Assembly (NCBI GenBank): GCA_030695605.1
Contig: JAUYQE010000024.1
Location: 1-11,914, forward strand
Length of the DNA stretch: 11,914 nucleotides
Reading direction: 5' to 3'
Source of the DNA: Nanobdellota archaeon
GTDB taxonomy: Archaea > Nanobdellota > Nanobdellia > Woesearchaeales > GW2011-AR9
Part shown: piece by piece, positions 1 to 6,249 of the stretch
Layout: each line of letters begins with the position of its first letter
Numbering within the stretch: the first letter of the stretch is position 1
The notes under the pieces: model-generated
Seen by the model: only the letters and a program-made list of their open reading frames with translations
Databases searched by the model: none
What the model was told of the DNA's origin: nothing
Program-made: the position numbers and the translations under genes

Positions 1-831
1 CTATTTGAGTGAAACGCCACTTACTGGTGCATACACTCTGCCGTTAAACTCAAACGCCTTTCCCGTTTCAAGAGCCGACTGTACCCTTGCCTCAAGTGCT
101 TTTTCGCGCGCGACGTGCGCCTCCGGCGCTACCCCGACCAGGCGCCCATAATCGCCGTCGAGGAGGAAGTTGCTGCCACTTGCATCGGAATCGTAGTCGA
201 TAATACCGGCAACCCAAGACCGCATTGTTGATTTACCTTCTTTTGTCGTTGGGTTAAAATACACGTTCAATAAGCTGTCGCTATAGGGAGAACTTTCGCT
301 TACTAACTGAACATAGAGAGTAAGATCTTGCCCTCTGCTGAACGTATCCCATACTCTAGCAACTGTCTTATTAGCAGGAGTCCAAACTCCATCTTTTTTA
401 ACATATCCTTTATCATTCGCTTCCTGCACTTCTTCTGCGGTCAAATGGAAAACCTTCTCTTTCTGCCCTTTCAGCTCATTCCAAGCTCCAGCAGGGAGAA
501 CCAGTGCGCCTTGATATAGCTCACTTTCTGCGGTAAGTTCATGGAGAGGCTGAGCATCAAGAACAATTAAATGATCGCCTTCTGTTCCTGCGGTAGAGCC
601 ATCTCCGGTGAAGAAATAATTATTTTGCCATGCTTCCCTGACGTCCTTGGGAGCTTCCATTCTTCGCTCAAGAACATACGCAAATGAAGCGGGATCACGG
701 GGAACGTCAACAACCTTCCCTTTTTCATCTTTTCCGCTCACTAAGAGAGGCATTTGTAATCTGAGTTGACCATAAAATTCTCTATGCGGTTCGGGTAATA
801 TTTCACTTTTTCCGGATAATTGTAATCTCAT
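1..831 (-). CDS. Hypothetical protein, 276 aa
   Basis: I do not recognise this protein. The frame is complete: ATG at 831, TAG at 1-3, with an SD-like AGGTGAT about 5-6 nt before the ATG, which supports the start. There is no signal peptide, membrane segment or Cys pair. The protein is soluble and mixed in composition, with a Trp/Tyr/Asp-rich central part (near residues 160-225, including VWDTFSRGQDLTLYVQLV and IIDYDSDASGSNFLLDGDYG) that looks like a beta-rich globular domain. The last 45 residues include a likely helix (about 235-257) and then a short beta-like tail. Its upstream region runs straight into the left end of the insertion sequence, so its promoter may have been altered or replaced by that insertion. 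The real-gene call rests on length, SD and amino-acid composition; the function is unknown. Confidence 0.75.
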   Translation of the reverse strand: MRLQLSGKSEILPEPHREFYGQLRLQMPLLVSGKDEKGKVVDVPRDPASFAYVLERRMEAPKDVREAWQNNYFFTGDGSTAGTEGDHLIVLDAQPLHELTAESELYQGALVLPAGAWNELKGQKEKVFHLTAEEVQEANDKGYVKKDGVWTPANKTVARVWDTFSRGQDLTLYVQLVSESSPYSDSLLNVYFNPTTKEGKSTMRSWVAGIIDYDSDASGSNFLLDGDYGRLVGVAPEAHVAREKALEARVQSALETGKAFEFNGRVYAPVSGVSLK

Positions 832-864
832 TTTTACATCACCTATTAATGTTTTATGCTAAAA

Positions 865-878
865 GTACTTATTTAGCT
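865..878 (+). repeat. Left terminal inverted repeat of the IS66-like element
   Basis: GTACTTATTTAGCT is perfectly complementary to 2268-2281. Outside the 14 bp the match stops at once (A at 864 against C at 2282). Inside, it decays to scattered matches. Confidence 0.85.
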
Positions 879-929
879 GAGCTATATTCTTGAGTATCTA
901 TGTTACCTTTCGGTAGTGCTCGGAAAAAC

Positions 930-939
930 CTTAAAATAG
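930..939 (+). promoter_or_regulatory. Probable TATA box for the transposase gene
   Basis: CTTAAAATAG is centred about 24-25 bp upstream of the ATG at 959. No SD precedes that ATG (the sequence before it is TCCTCTTTTTT). This is the geometry of a leaderless archaeal transcript with its start at or next to the ATG. Assigned by eye. Confidence 0.45.
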
Positions 940-958
940 AAAGAATATCCTCTTTTTT

Positions 959-2269
959 ATGGATACTCGTATTAAACTCTCTGAACAGAGCAAAGACGAA
1001 TTAATTGACATCATTTTAGAGAAAGAAAAGAAAATCAAAGAACTTGAGCAGGAGCTCAAGAAATACAAAAACCCCAACACCCCTTCTTCCGCAAACAAAC
1101 ACCTCAAGCCAGACACTCTTGGGCTAAAAGCAAAGCTGGGAGCAAAGCGTGGTGCTCCCGTCGGGCATAGAGGAGATACCATTCATCTTCCTCCTGCTGA
1201 AGAAATAATTCCTGTGCCCGCACAGGAATGCTCCCATTGCGGGAGCAATAATATCGAGCCAACAGGAGATGTGAAAGAGAAACATGTTTTGAGCCTGATT
1301 AAACCGAGGACAATTGTCAAGAAATACTTACAAGAAGAGATGCGCTGCTTTGATTGCCATAAAATAACAGTAGCAGCGCATAAAGATATTCCTGAACGAG
1401 GAATATATGACAAGACTATTCAAAGTCTTGTCAATTACCTCAAGTTTAAAGCGAGATTGCCCCATAATCTCGTCGTAGATTGCATGAACACTATCTTTGG
1501 CGTTCCTATGACCCCCGCAACAAGCCTGGAGATTACTCGGCGGGCAAGTAAGAAACTTGAGCCAAGTTATCATCAATTGGAAGAGCAGATCAAACAGCAG
1601 AAAGTGGTTAACGCTGATGAGACGAGCCACAGCGTTAATGGGGTAAACCATTGGGTGTGGGTATTCTGTAATTCTTTGCTTTCTTTGTTCAAGTTCAACA
1701 AAGAAAGAGGCGGTACTATCGTCGAAGAAACGTTGGGTAAAGATTTTCAGGGGATACTGGGGAGTGATGGGTGGAGAACATATACCAAGTATTCAAAAGA
1801 GAACCACGTGCGATTACAAAGATGCTTTGCCCATGCCGAACGGGAAATTGAATTTGAATGTAAAGTAAAGCATCCGGAGTTGTATCAGTGGTTTTGTGAT
1901 ATTTATGCCCTAGCCAAGAAAGGAAGGATGTACAAACAGGAGAAAAAGCGGTACGATCTGTTTGAGAAGTGTAAAGCCGAGCTTTCCATGTGGATTACCT
2001 ATGCCGAAGTGCATAGGAATCTCAGAAAGCTTGCGGGAAAAATAAAGAACGGGGGAGATGACTGGTTTACGGGAGTAATTTATCCAGAGGTTCCTCTGGA
2101 TAATAATGAAGCGGAGCGATCACTCCGTCCATTTGTCGTGATACGGAAGATTATTGGATGCTTACGCAGTGATATTGGCAAGAGGAATTATGAAGTGATG
2201 ATGAGCTTGATTTCAACGTGGCAGAAACAGGGAAAAAATACATTCTGTATGCTAGAGGCTACACTTTAG
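959..2269 (+). CDS. IS66-family transposase (TnpC-like, DDE)
   Basis: This transposase of 436 aa moves the surrounding element. In order it shows: an N-terminal coiled coil (about residues 12-38); a Pro/Ser/Asn-rich linker (NPNTPSSANK) typical of IS66; a zinc-finger-like module with CxxC pairs at C91/C94 and C130/C133; and the DDE nuclease core. The likely catalytic residues are D220 in VVNADETSH, D270 in GSDGWRTY and E384 in LDNNEAERSLRP. The motif NNEAERSLRPFVVIRKIIG is diagnostic of the family. The C-terminus (GKNTFCMLEATL) is short but close to where IS66 transposases usually end. No frameshift or internal stop is present, so the protein looks functional. It lacks the partner genes tnpA and tnpB found in larger IS66 elements. 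ATG at 959 is chosen because a TATA-like box sits about 25 bp upstream. Confidence 0.93.
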   Translation: MDTRIKLSEQSKDELIDIILEKEKKIKELEQELKKYKNPNTPSSANKHLKPDTLGLKAKLGAKRGAPVGHRGDTIHLPPAEEIIPVPAQECSHCGSNNIEPTGDVKEKHVLSLIKPRTIVKKYLQEEMRCFDCHKITVAAHKDIPERGIYDKTIQSLVNYLKFKARLPHNLVVDCMNTIFGVPMTPATSLEITRRASKKLEPSYHQLEEQIKQQKVVNADETSHSVNGVNHWVWVFCNSLLSLFKFNKERGGTIVEETLGKDFQGILGSDGWRTYTKYSKENHVRLQRCFAHAEREIEFECKVKHPELYQWFCDIYALAKKGRMYKQEKKRYDLFEKCKAELSMWITYAEVHRNLRKLAGKIKNGGDDWFTGVIYPEVPLDNNEAERSLRPFVVIRKIIGCLRSDIGKRNYEVMMSLISTWQKQGKNTFCMLEATL

Positions 2270-2281
2270 CTAAATAAGTAC
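2268..2281 (-). repeat. Right terminal inverted repeat of the IS66-like element
   Basis: AGCTAAATAAGTAC is the reverse complement of the left end. The last two bases of the transposase TAG stop codon lie inside this repeat, so the gene runs to the very tip of the element. Confidence 0.85.
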
Positions 2282-2313
2282 CGCTCGAGCAGTACGAAAG
2301 CCCCTCCAAAAAC

Positions 2314-2505
2314 ATGACTGAAGCAGAAAGAGAGGAACTGCGCGAAAAAGCCAAGCTCTTTCCTCCGAACCTAGCTCGGGAGCTGCTTCCTTTCCTCGAA
2401 GAGCTTTTTGAACAGCCCGGGCCGGTTGTCCGGGGATTAACTGCAGAAGAGCGGGAAGAATTCATACGCGCGTATGAGGCGCTGCTGAAACAAGAGAGTA
2501 ACTGA
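2314..2505 (+). CDS. Small acidic protein, 63 aa; possibly a gene remnant beside the IS
   Basis: I do not recognise it. The product is highly charged, helical and Glu-rich, with no membrane segment: MTEAEREELREKAKLFPPN, then a Pro-kinked second half with FLEELFEQPG and LTAEEREEFIRAYEALL. No SD precedes the ATG (AAAAAC). The same frame stays open upstream to 2278, inside the IS right end, reading PLEQYESPSKN before the Met, which also looks like coding sequence. This suggests the C-terminal part of a longer gene that was cut off. The missing 5' part is not found on the left side of the IS, where only the upstream region of the gene at 1-831 is seen. Alternatively it is a complete small gene. 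It converges on the next gene, with 11 bp between the stops. Confidence 0.5.
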   Translation: MTEAEREELREKAKLFPPNLARELLPFLEELFEQPGPVVRGLTAEEREEFIRAYEALLKQESN

Positions 2506-2516
2506 GCGAAGAGGGG

Positions 2517-2843
2517 TTATTGTTCTAAAATTGGTTCAGAGAGAGAAAAACCATACTGCTCATTATACAGCCGCACCGTTTCTTCCAAGGAGTATCGAGC
2601 TTCTCCAGGACAGCTTCTCCACAAGTACAGATTAACAATGGAAAGCTTCCCTGATTTCATCCAGTCAATGGCGAGCCGGAAAGTTCCTTCTGCATACTTC
2701 TCTCGTATCTGCCTTGGCACGTGCTGAAGATTCCCGAAATAGACAATTTCTCCTGTCTTCTCGTCAAAGAAGAAATTAGCCGCAACACAGGGATACAATT
2801 GTGAACTACCACGAGTTTCGCTTCGCTCAACTCGTGGCGTCAC
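2517..2843 (-). CDS. Hypothetical protein, 108 aa, N-terminus formed by a palindromic repeat
   Basis: I do not recognise the family. The frame starts with GTG at 2843 and ends with TAA at 2517-2519. Codons 3-12 are the palindromic repeat at 2809-2837 and read PRVERSETRG, a peptide generated by the repeat and not a normal protein start. From about residue 16 the sequence looks like a compact alpha/beta domain: YPCVAANFFFDEKTGEIVYF, a helix with RQIREKYAEGTFRLAIDWMK, then IVNLYLWRS and a final helix. A TTG at codon 16 is an alternative start that would remove the repeat-encoded part. No good SD is seen at either site. The repeat may have landed in or near the original 5' end, leaving either an extended or a truncated protein. 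Confidence 0.55.
   Translation of the reverse strand: MTPRVERSETRGSSQLYPCVAANFFFDEKTGEIVYFGNLQHVPRQIREKYAEGTFRLAIDWMKSGKLSIVNLYLWRSCPGEARYSLEETVRLYNEQYGFSLSEPILEQ
2809..2837. repeat. Palindromic repeat, copy 1
   Basis: CCACGAGTT and AACTCGTGG form a perfect 9-bp stem (2809-2817 and 2829-2837) around an 11-nt loop rich in CG. The loop TCGCTTCGCTC shares its outer bases (TCGC...CTC) with copy 2. It lies inside the 5' end of the 108-aa reading frame, where the minus strand reads RVERSETR. Confidence 0.8.
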
Positions 2844-2969
2844 GTGTGGGGAAGCTAAGCTGAATAGTGTATCGGCGTAGTTTCAGCCCTTTGCTGCTGC
2901 TTTACTCCACACGGCGATTAATCCCTGCTTTCATCCGTCGAGTTTCGCCTGCGGCTCAACTCGAGGGGT
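2844..2969. other. Intergenic stretch between two small minus-strand genes
   Basis: No gene is supported here. It holds palindrome copy 2 and a weak inverted repeat (GTGTGG at 2844-2849 with CCACAC at 2907-2912). A plus-strand frame crosses it, but it is a shadow running over the real uridyltransferase gene. Confidence 0.6.
2935..2967. repeat. Palindromic repeat, copy 2
   Basis: TCGAGTT and AACTCGA form a 7-bp stem (2938-2944 and 2958-2964), flanked by CC/GG after one mismatch. The loop is TCGCCTGCGGCTC, whose GCC/GGC can pair further. Compared with copy 1, the A-T base pair near the base of the stem is swapped to T-A, a compensatory change that keeps the pairing. On the minus strand it reads RVEPQAKL. 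It starts 3 bases beyond the stop of the 49-aa gene. Both copies have the same orientation. Confidence 0.8.
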
Positions 2970-3119
2970 TCAGCAGGCGCCGTGTACTAAATGGCCCGCA
3001 TTCCCACCAATGCTTTCTTCGACCAGCAAGGCCATCATCTCGCCGCGCTTCTGCCCGTGCATTTTCTGCAAATTCTCGGCAAGGATCTTTTGCACTACAG
3101 CGGACAGCTCACTGCTCAT
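2970..3119 (-). CDS. Small protein, 49 aa, translationally coupled to the uridyltransferase
   Basis: The ATG at 3119 shares an ATGA overlap with the TGA stop of the uridyltransferase gene; the frame closes with TGA at 2970-2972. The product begins MSSELSAVVQKILAENLQKM, continues with a basic GQKRGEMMALLVEE helix and ends in NAGHLVHGAC. It would be a soluble, two-helix, mixed-charge peptide. I do not recognise it. The gene ends three bases before palindrome copy 2, so the repeat may have cut off a longer C-terminus. The ATGA link, identical to the other junctions in this operon, is the main argument that it is translated. Confidence 0.6.
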   Translation of the reverse strand: MSSELSAVVQKILAENLQKMHGQKRGEMMALLVEESIGGNAGHLVHGAC

Positions 3120-3859
3120 GCTGCCTCACCAATCTGTTGCGCAACAATTCCCTGCGCCTCTTCCAACTCTTCCAAAGAGTTCACCCCTTGAATTTCTCGG
3201 GGATCGTCAACCAGAACCGTTCCCACTTGTCTTCCCTCGCGAACCGCTATTTCCACGATATCCGTCAGATAATATTCCCCCTGCTTGTTCTTCGAAACAA
3301 GATGCAGAAGAGCTGTCCGCAAAAAGCTGCTTTGCACGAGCATTATCCCGGAATTAATCTCTGTTATCCGTAATTCTTCTGCATTGGCATCTTTGGCTTC
3401 TCTTATGGCCAAGAGCTGCTTTTTATTATCTTTGATAATTCGGCCATACCATTTTGGATTGTCCAAGACGGCCGTTAAAAGTGTCAGGGTATTCTTCGCC
3501 GTTTCGTGCACGATGCGCAGATGCTGCAGGGTTGCTAAAGCCAGGCAGGGAACATCGCCATAGAGAATAAGGACTTCGTCCTCATCTCCTCCTAAGAGAG
3601 GCAAAGCCATCAGCACCGCATGGCCCGTGCCGAGCTGCTCCCGCTGCCAGGCAAATTGCACGCCGGGAACGTGCTGCAGCGCTTCCCGGACGGCTTCTCC
3701 CTGATAGCCCAGCACGACAATGGGCTGCTGCACACCCAGCATTTTCGCTTTCTCGACGACGTGCAGCACCAAAGGCTTTCCTGCGATGCAATGCAAGACT
3801 TTCGTTTTTTCGGACGCAAACCGCGTGCCTTTTCCTGCGGCGAGGATGATGGCTTTCAT
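3116..3859 (-). CDS. glmU: GlmU-type N-acetylglucosamine-1-phosphate uridyltransferase domain, 247 aa
   Basis: This nucleotidyltransferase most likely converts GlcNAc-1-phosphate and UTP to UDP-GlcNAc and PPi in the cytoplasm. It matches the N-terminal half of bacterial GlmU almost residue for residue: LAAGKGTRF (6-14), K20, QLGTGHA (75-81), YGDVP with metal ligand D102, WYGR (137-140), E154, EINSG with N169, EYYLTD (195-200) and GVN with metal ligand N227. The left-handed beta-helix acetyltransferase half of GlmU is absent, so acetylation would need another enzyme. The start at 3859 is chosen over an ATG 37 codons upstream because the Rossmann strand MKAIILAAG begins there, GGAGGG lies 6 nt upstream, and it forms an ATGA overlap with the HAD gene. 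The exact sugar is inferred; other hexose-1-phosphates are possible. Confidence 0.85.
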   Translation of the reverse strand: MKAIILAAGKGTRFASEKTKVLHCIAGKPLVLHVVEKAKMLGVQQPIVVLGYQGEAVREALQHVPGVQFAWQREQLGTGHAVLMALPLLGGDEDEVLILYGDVPCLALATLQHLRIVHETAKNTLTLLTAVLDNPKWYGRIIKDNKKQLLAIREAKDANAEELRITEINSGIMLVQSSFLRTALLHLVSKNKQGEYYLTDIVEIAVREGRQVGTVLVDDPREIQGVNSLEELEEAQGIVAQQIGEAA

Positions 3860-4353
3860 GACCGTCCCTCCGAAGAAAACATGGTGTGCAGCTCGGTAAA
3901 GCGGCTGATTTGGGCATCCGGAACTTCCAGGCCATTCTGTGGCTTTTGTTCGCGATGCTTGCCATGGCAAAGCCAGATGGTCTTCAATCCCAGTTCGTTG
4001 CCAAAGCGAATTTCTGCATCAAGGCGGTCTCCCACGACCCAGCATTTTTCAGGATGATATTTAGCGAGCACTTGCCGAAAACGGGACTTTTTCTCTTCGA
4101 TCGTCTGGCAAATAAAGACATCATCAAAAAAACGCCCCACTCCCAAAACAGTAATTTTCTGCTGCTGCAGTCCGAGAACCGTTTCCTTCGTCACCAGCGC
4201 TTTCTTCCCGGGAAAAGACGCCAGAAAAGAAAGAACACCCGGAAACGGAACAATACGCTGCACGTCCTCCTGCTCATGGCCGGCACGCATCTGAGACGAG
4301 CTGTCGAACAGCGTATCGTCAAGATCAAAAAGGATTAACTGGTCAACTCGCAT
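3856..4353 (-). CDS. HAD-superfamily hydrolase, 165 aa
   Basis: A small haloacid-dehalogenase-type phosphatase, probably cytoplasmic and Mg-dependent. Motif I is FDLDDTLFD (nucleophile D10, acid D12). Motif II is LVTKE with T55. Motif III is a Lys in EEKKS (K88 or K89). Motif IV is WVVGDRLDAEIRFGNELG with D109 and D112. The region between motif I and II (about 20-45) is a short helical cap. All four motifs are present, so it should be active; the substrate is unknown. An in-frame ATG at 4374 would add seven residues (MPLWGLS); 4353 is preferred because the HAD strand starts at once and GGGG lies 7 nt upstream. The gene overlaps the YvcK-like gene by 11 bp and its stop forms an ATGA with the uridyltransferase start. 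That position suggests a sugar-phosphate substrate, which is inference. Confidence 0.85.
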   Translation of the reverse strand: MRVDQLILFDLDDTLFDSSSQMRAGHEQEDVQRIVPFPGVLSFLASFPGKKALVTKETVLGLQQQKITVLGVGRFFDDVFICQTIEEKKSRFRQVLAKYHPEKCWVVGDRLDAEIRFGNELGLKTIWLCHGKHREQKPQNGLEVPDAQISRFTELHTMFSSEGRS

Positions 4354-5311
4354 GGACAATCCCCATAATGGCATCTGCCAGTTTCTGCGGATCGTGGCGA
4401 ATCAGGTTCCGCTTGAGCAGATCGCCTTTTTGCACGTCTTTCAGCCCATTGTGGAGCAGGGGAGTAGCAATGACCCGAGGATCGCGCTCTAGGTCATTCG
4501 TCACGAGCTCGCCCTCTTCGGCATAGCGCTCAATCAGCTCTTTCAGCGGAAGGCTGTTATTTACGATGATATTATCAAAGATATCTTTGCCGGTGAATTT
4601 CACAATCTCGCGCAGGTGATCACTTACTTTGAATCCCGTCGTTTGCCCCCGGCGGTTCATTAAATTCAGCACAAACACTTTTTTTGCCTGGGTTTCCCGC
4701 AAGGCTTTGCTCACCCCTTCGACCAGCAGGCTGGGGATCAAAGAGGTATGCAAGCCGCCCGGGCCAAAGATGACGACATCCGCATTCATGATCTCATCAA
4801 TAGCCTGCTTATTCACGACGGGCTGCGGCTCCAGAAAAATGCTGCTATAGCCTTTCTCAATCTCTTCTGACTTGTAAATCTGCCCTTCGCCTTCCAGCAC
4901 TTTGCCATTGCGCAGGATCATCTTCAGGCGCACTTCATGCATCGTGATGGGAATGACTTTCCCTTTGATAGAGAGAATTCTCCCGGCTTCTTCAACCGCT
5001 TTTTCAAAACTGCCCGTTACTTTTTCTAACGCCGAAAGCAAGAGATTCCCAAAACTATGCCCCCCCAGGCCGCCGGTTTCAAAGCGGTAATTCATCAGGC
5101 TGCGCATCAGGCGGCTGGAATCAGAAAGAGCGACTAAACATTGCCGCACGTCTCCGGGGGGAAGAACTCCCAGCTCGTCCCGCAGAATACCGGTGCTGCC
5201 CCCATCATCCGCCATGGAGACGATAGCGCTCAAATCCACGGGATGGTGCTTCAGGCCGCTCAGCACCACGAAATTTCCCGTTCCGCCACCGATAACCACG
5301 ACTTTTTTCAT
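4343..5311 (-). CDS. yvcK: YvcK/GlmR-like UDP-sugar-binding protein (CofD superfamily), 322 aa
   Basis: The protein belongs to the CofD/YvcK Rossmann-like family. Visible motifs are VVVIGGGTGNFVVLSGLK at the N-terminus, MADDGGSTGILRDELG near 33-48, LPPGDVRQCLVALS near 50-63, GGLGGHSFGNLLLSAL near 80-95 and VIFGPGGLHTSLIPSLL near 180. The long middle part without coenzyme-F420 features, the ITMHEVRL segment and the length fit the YvcK (GlmR/CuvA) branch better than CofD, the F420-synthesis enzyme. Bacterial YvcK binds UDP-GlcNAc and controls entry of carbon into amino sugars through GlmS. Here it heads an operon that contains a GlmU-type enzyme making that same ligand, which favours a regulatory or UDP-sugar-sensing role. 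No SD is seen; a TATA-like box about 30 bp upstream suggests a near-leaderless transcript. A transferase role cannot be excluded. Confidence 0.85.
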   Translation of the reverse strand: MKKVVVIGGGTGNFVVLSGLKHHPVDLSAIVSMADDGGSTGILRDELGVLPPGDVRQCLVALSDSSRLMRSLMNYRFETGGLGGHSFGNLLLSALEKVTGSFEKAVEEAGRILSIKGKVIPITMHEVRLKMILRNGKVLEGEGQIYKSEEIEKGYSSIFLEPQPVVNKQAIDEIMNADVVIFGPGGLHTSLIPSLLVEGVSKALRETQAKKVFVLNLMNRRGQTTGFKVSDHLREIVKFTGKDIFDNIIVNNSLPLKELIERYAEEGELVTNDLERDPRVIATPLLHNGLKDVQKGDLLKRNLIRHDPQKLADAIMGIVHAS

Positions 5312-5335
5312 ACGGTCGAAAGAAGAAAGAGCTCG

Positions 5336-5345
5336 CTTTTAAGGG
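5336..5345 (-). promoter_or_regulatory. Probable TATA box for the yvcK-HAD-glmU operon
   Basis: The minus strand reads CCCTTAAAAG, centred about 29-30 bp before the ATG at 5311. There is no SD before that ATG (TTTCGACCGT), so a transcript with a very short leader is likely. It separates this operon from the uS2 unit upstream, although read-through from that unit is possible. Confidence 0.4.
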
Positions 5346-5406
5346 TTGTGAAAAGGGAGAGGGAAAGAGCGAGTAATGAATTGAGAGCTAGCGACGGGTA
5401 CGGCTC

Positions 5407-5532
5407 TTAAGCACGCTCCCAAGCCTCATCTTCGCGATTATCCCACAGCTCTTTCATTTTCGCTTGCTGGATTTTGTGCAAGAATTTATCATACTGATTA
5501 TTTTTCTTGATAGTTTTAAAGACTCGCAGCAT
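5407..5532 (-). CDS. Small protein, 41 aa, with an antitoxin-like C-terminal tail
   Basis: Starts with ATG at 5532, one base after the TGA of the 229-aa gene, and ends with TAA at 5407-5409. GGGG lies 6 nt before the ATG. The product is a single basic helix (MLRVFKTIKKNNQYDKFLHK), then AKMKELWDNREDEAWERA. That last motif, an acidic WDNxxDEAW tail, resembles the C-terminal tail of many AbrB- and CopG-type antitoxins, where it wraps the partner toxin; here the DNA-binding domain is missing. Whether it neutralises anything is unknown, and no recognisable toxin lies beside it. The near-zero spacing suggests coupling to the 229-aa gene and perhaps binding of its product. Confidence 0.6.
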   Translation of the reverse strand: MLRVFKTIKKNNQYDKFLHKIQQAKMKELWDNREDEAWERA

Positions 5533-5533
5533 A

Positions 5534-6223
5534 TCAAGCCCCGTAAATGGCGTCTGCTTTTTTGAGGATTTCTTTTCTCGTTACCGTTTCTAGAACTCTA
5601 ATGAGACCACGTAACGACGGGTTCTCATCACTTTCTTCCCCTTTCGATAGACTTTCTTGGACAGAAACGGCAAAGTCTTCAAAGGCCCTGACACCACCAA
5701 ACTGATTATTCATATAAGCTTCCTTCGTGGGAAACACTTTCTGGATAGCCGCATATTCGGCTTCGTCAGTCAAAGCTTTCTCAATCCCTTCACGTTCGGC
5801 GAGAGCAACCAGCTCACGAACAACATTCTCACGAGCATCAAGAATAGGGTATAGAGGTTCTATTGCTGTTGTTAGCGCGGCGGCGAGACTTTCATAGTTC
5901 TCTTCGTGCTTCAGTTGGCCATAGAGCGCCTCTAGCTCTAAAGATATTCTTTTTCTCGTCAGGTACTGATTCCGAGCCGCTTTATAAGCGTGCAGGCGGA
6001 GCTGGTCCGGATTAGAAAAAAAGGTTTCTAGCGATTCGTCAAGGAGGGCATCTAACTCCGGATCGCTTTCTTTAAGTCCAAAGGGTTCGACGAAAAAAGT
6101 ATCTATTGCTTTTACCGACTCCCTCAGAAGCAATTGATATTCCGGATCTTGCATAACCTCATACGTCGCTTGTGCGGCCTTTTGAATTAGCCCTTCCCGG
6201 ACTTCTGTTTCCAATGATTCCAT
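5534..6223 (-). CDS. Hypothetical helical protein, 229 aa
   Basis: I do not recognise this family. The start at 6223 is well supported: GGGAGG lies 7 nt before the ATG. The protein is almost entirely helical, acidic, and without membrane segments, signal peptide or Cys residues. Charged helices run from residue 3 to about 40 and from about 55 to 145, followed by a segment with FPTKEAYMNNQFGGVRAFED and a final pair of helices. It sits 26 bp downstream of the uS2 gene, so it is probably co-transcribed with a ribosomal protein, and it is followed after one base by the 41-aa gene. The context allows a role in translation or growth control, but no motif supports one. Confidence 0.75.
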   Translation of the reverse strand: MESLETEVREGLIQKAAQATYEVMQDPEYQLLLRESVKAIDTFFVEPFGLKESDPELDALLDESLETFFSNPDQLRLHAYKAARNQYLTRKRISLELEALYGQLKHEENYESLAAALTTAIEPLYPILDARENVVRELVALAEREGIEKALTDEAEYAAIQKVFPTKEAYMNNQFGGVRAFEDFAVSVQESLSKGEESDENPSLRGLIRVLETVTRKEILKKADAIYGA

Positions 6224-6249
6224 GTTCAGTCCTCCCTAAAATTGAACAC

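Larger units (their letters stand above)
865..2281 (+). mobile_element. IS66-like insertion sequence, single transposase gene
   Basis: The element is bounded by a perfect 14-bp inverted repeat (GTACTTATTTAGCT at 865-878 and its complement at 2268-2281) and holds one transposase gene. The length is about 1.4 kb. Canonical IS66 elements are longer because they also carry tnpA and tnpB; this one has only the tnpC-like gene, as in the single-ORF ISBst12-type subgroup. IS66 elements usually make an 8-bp target duplication, but the flanks (TGCTAAAA on the left, CGCTCGAG on the right) do not match. The element may therefore be old, or one side may have been rearranged after insertion. The transposase frame is intact, so it may still be active. 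Confidence 0.85.

Noticed and set aside
857..2289. Imperfect target duplication around the IS66-like element
   Set aside because: TGCTAAAA and CGCTCGAG agree at only 4 of 8 positions, no better than a chance match.
2867..3373. Plus-strand open frame of 168 codons
   Set aside because: It runs antisense to the uridyltransferase and 49-aa genes and crosses the palindrome; its composition (Arg/Ser/Leu-rich) is that of a shadow frame.
3860..3970. N-terminal extension of 37 residues on the uridyltransferase
   Set aside because: It lies before the first beta strand of the fold, overlaps the HAD gene in another frame, and the inner ATG has a GGAGGG SD and an ATGA junction.
5312..5406. Possible extra small gene between the 41-aa gene and yvcK
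   Set aside because: No start codon with a supporting SD and no coding-like frame; the stretch is pyrimidine-rich on the coding strand and holds only the promoter-like element.
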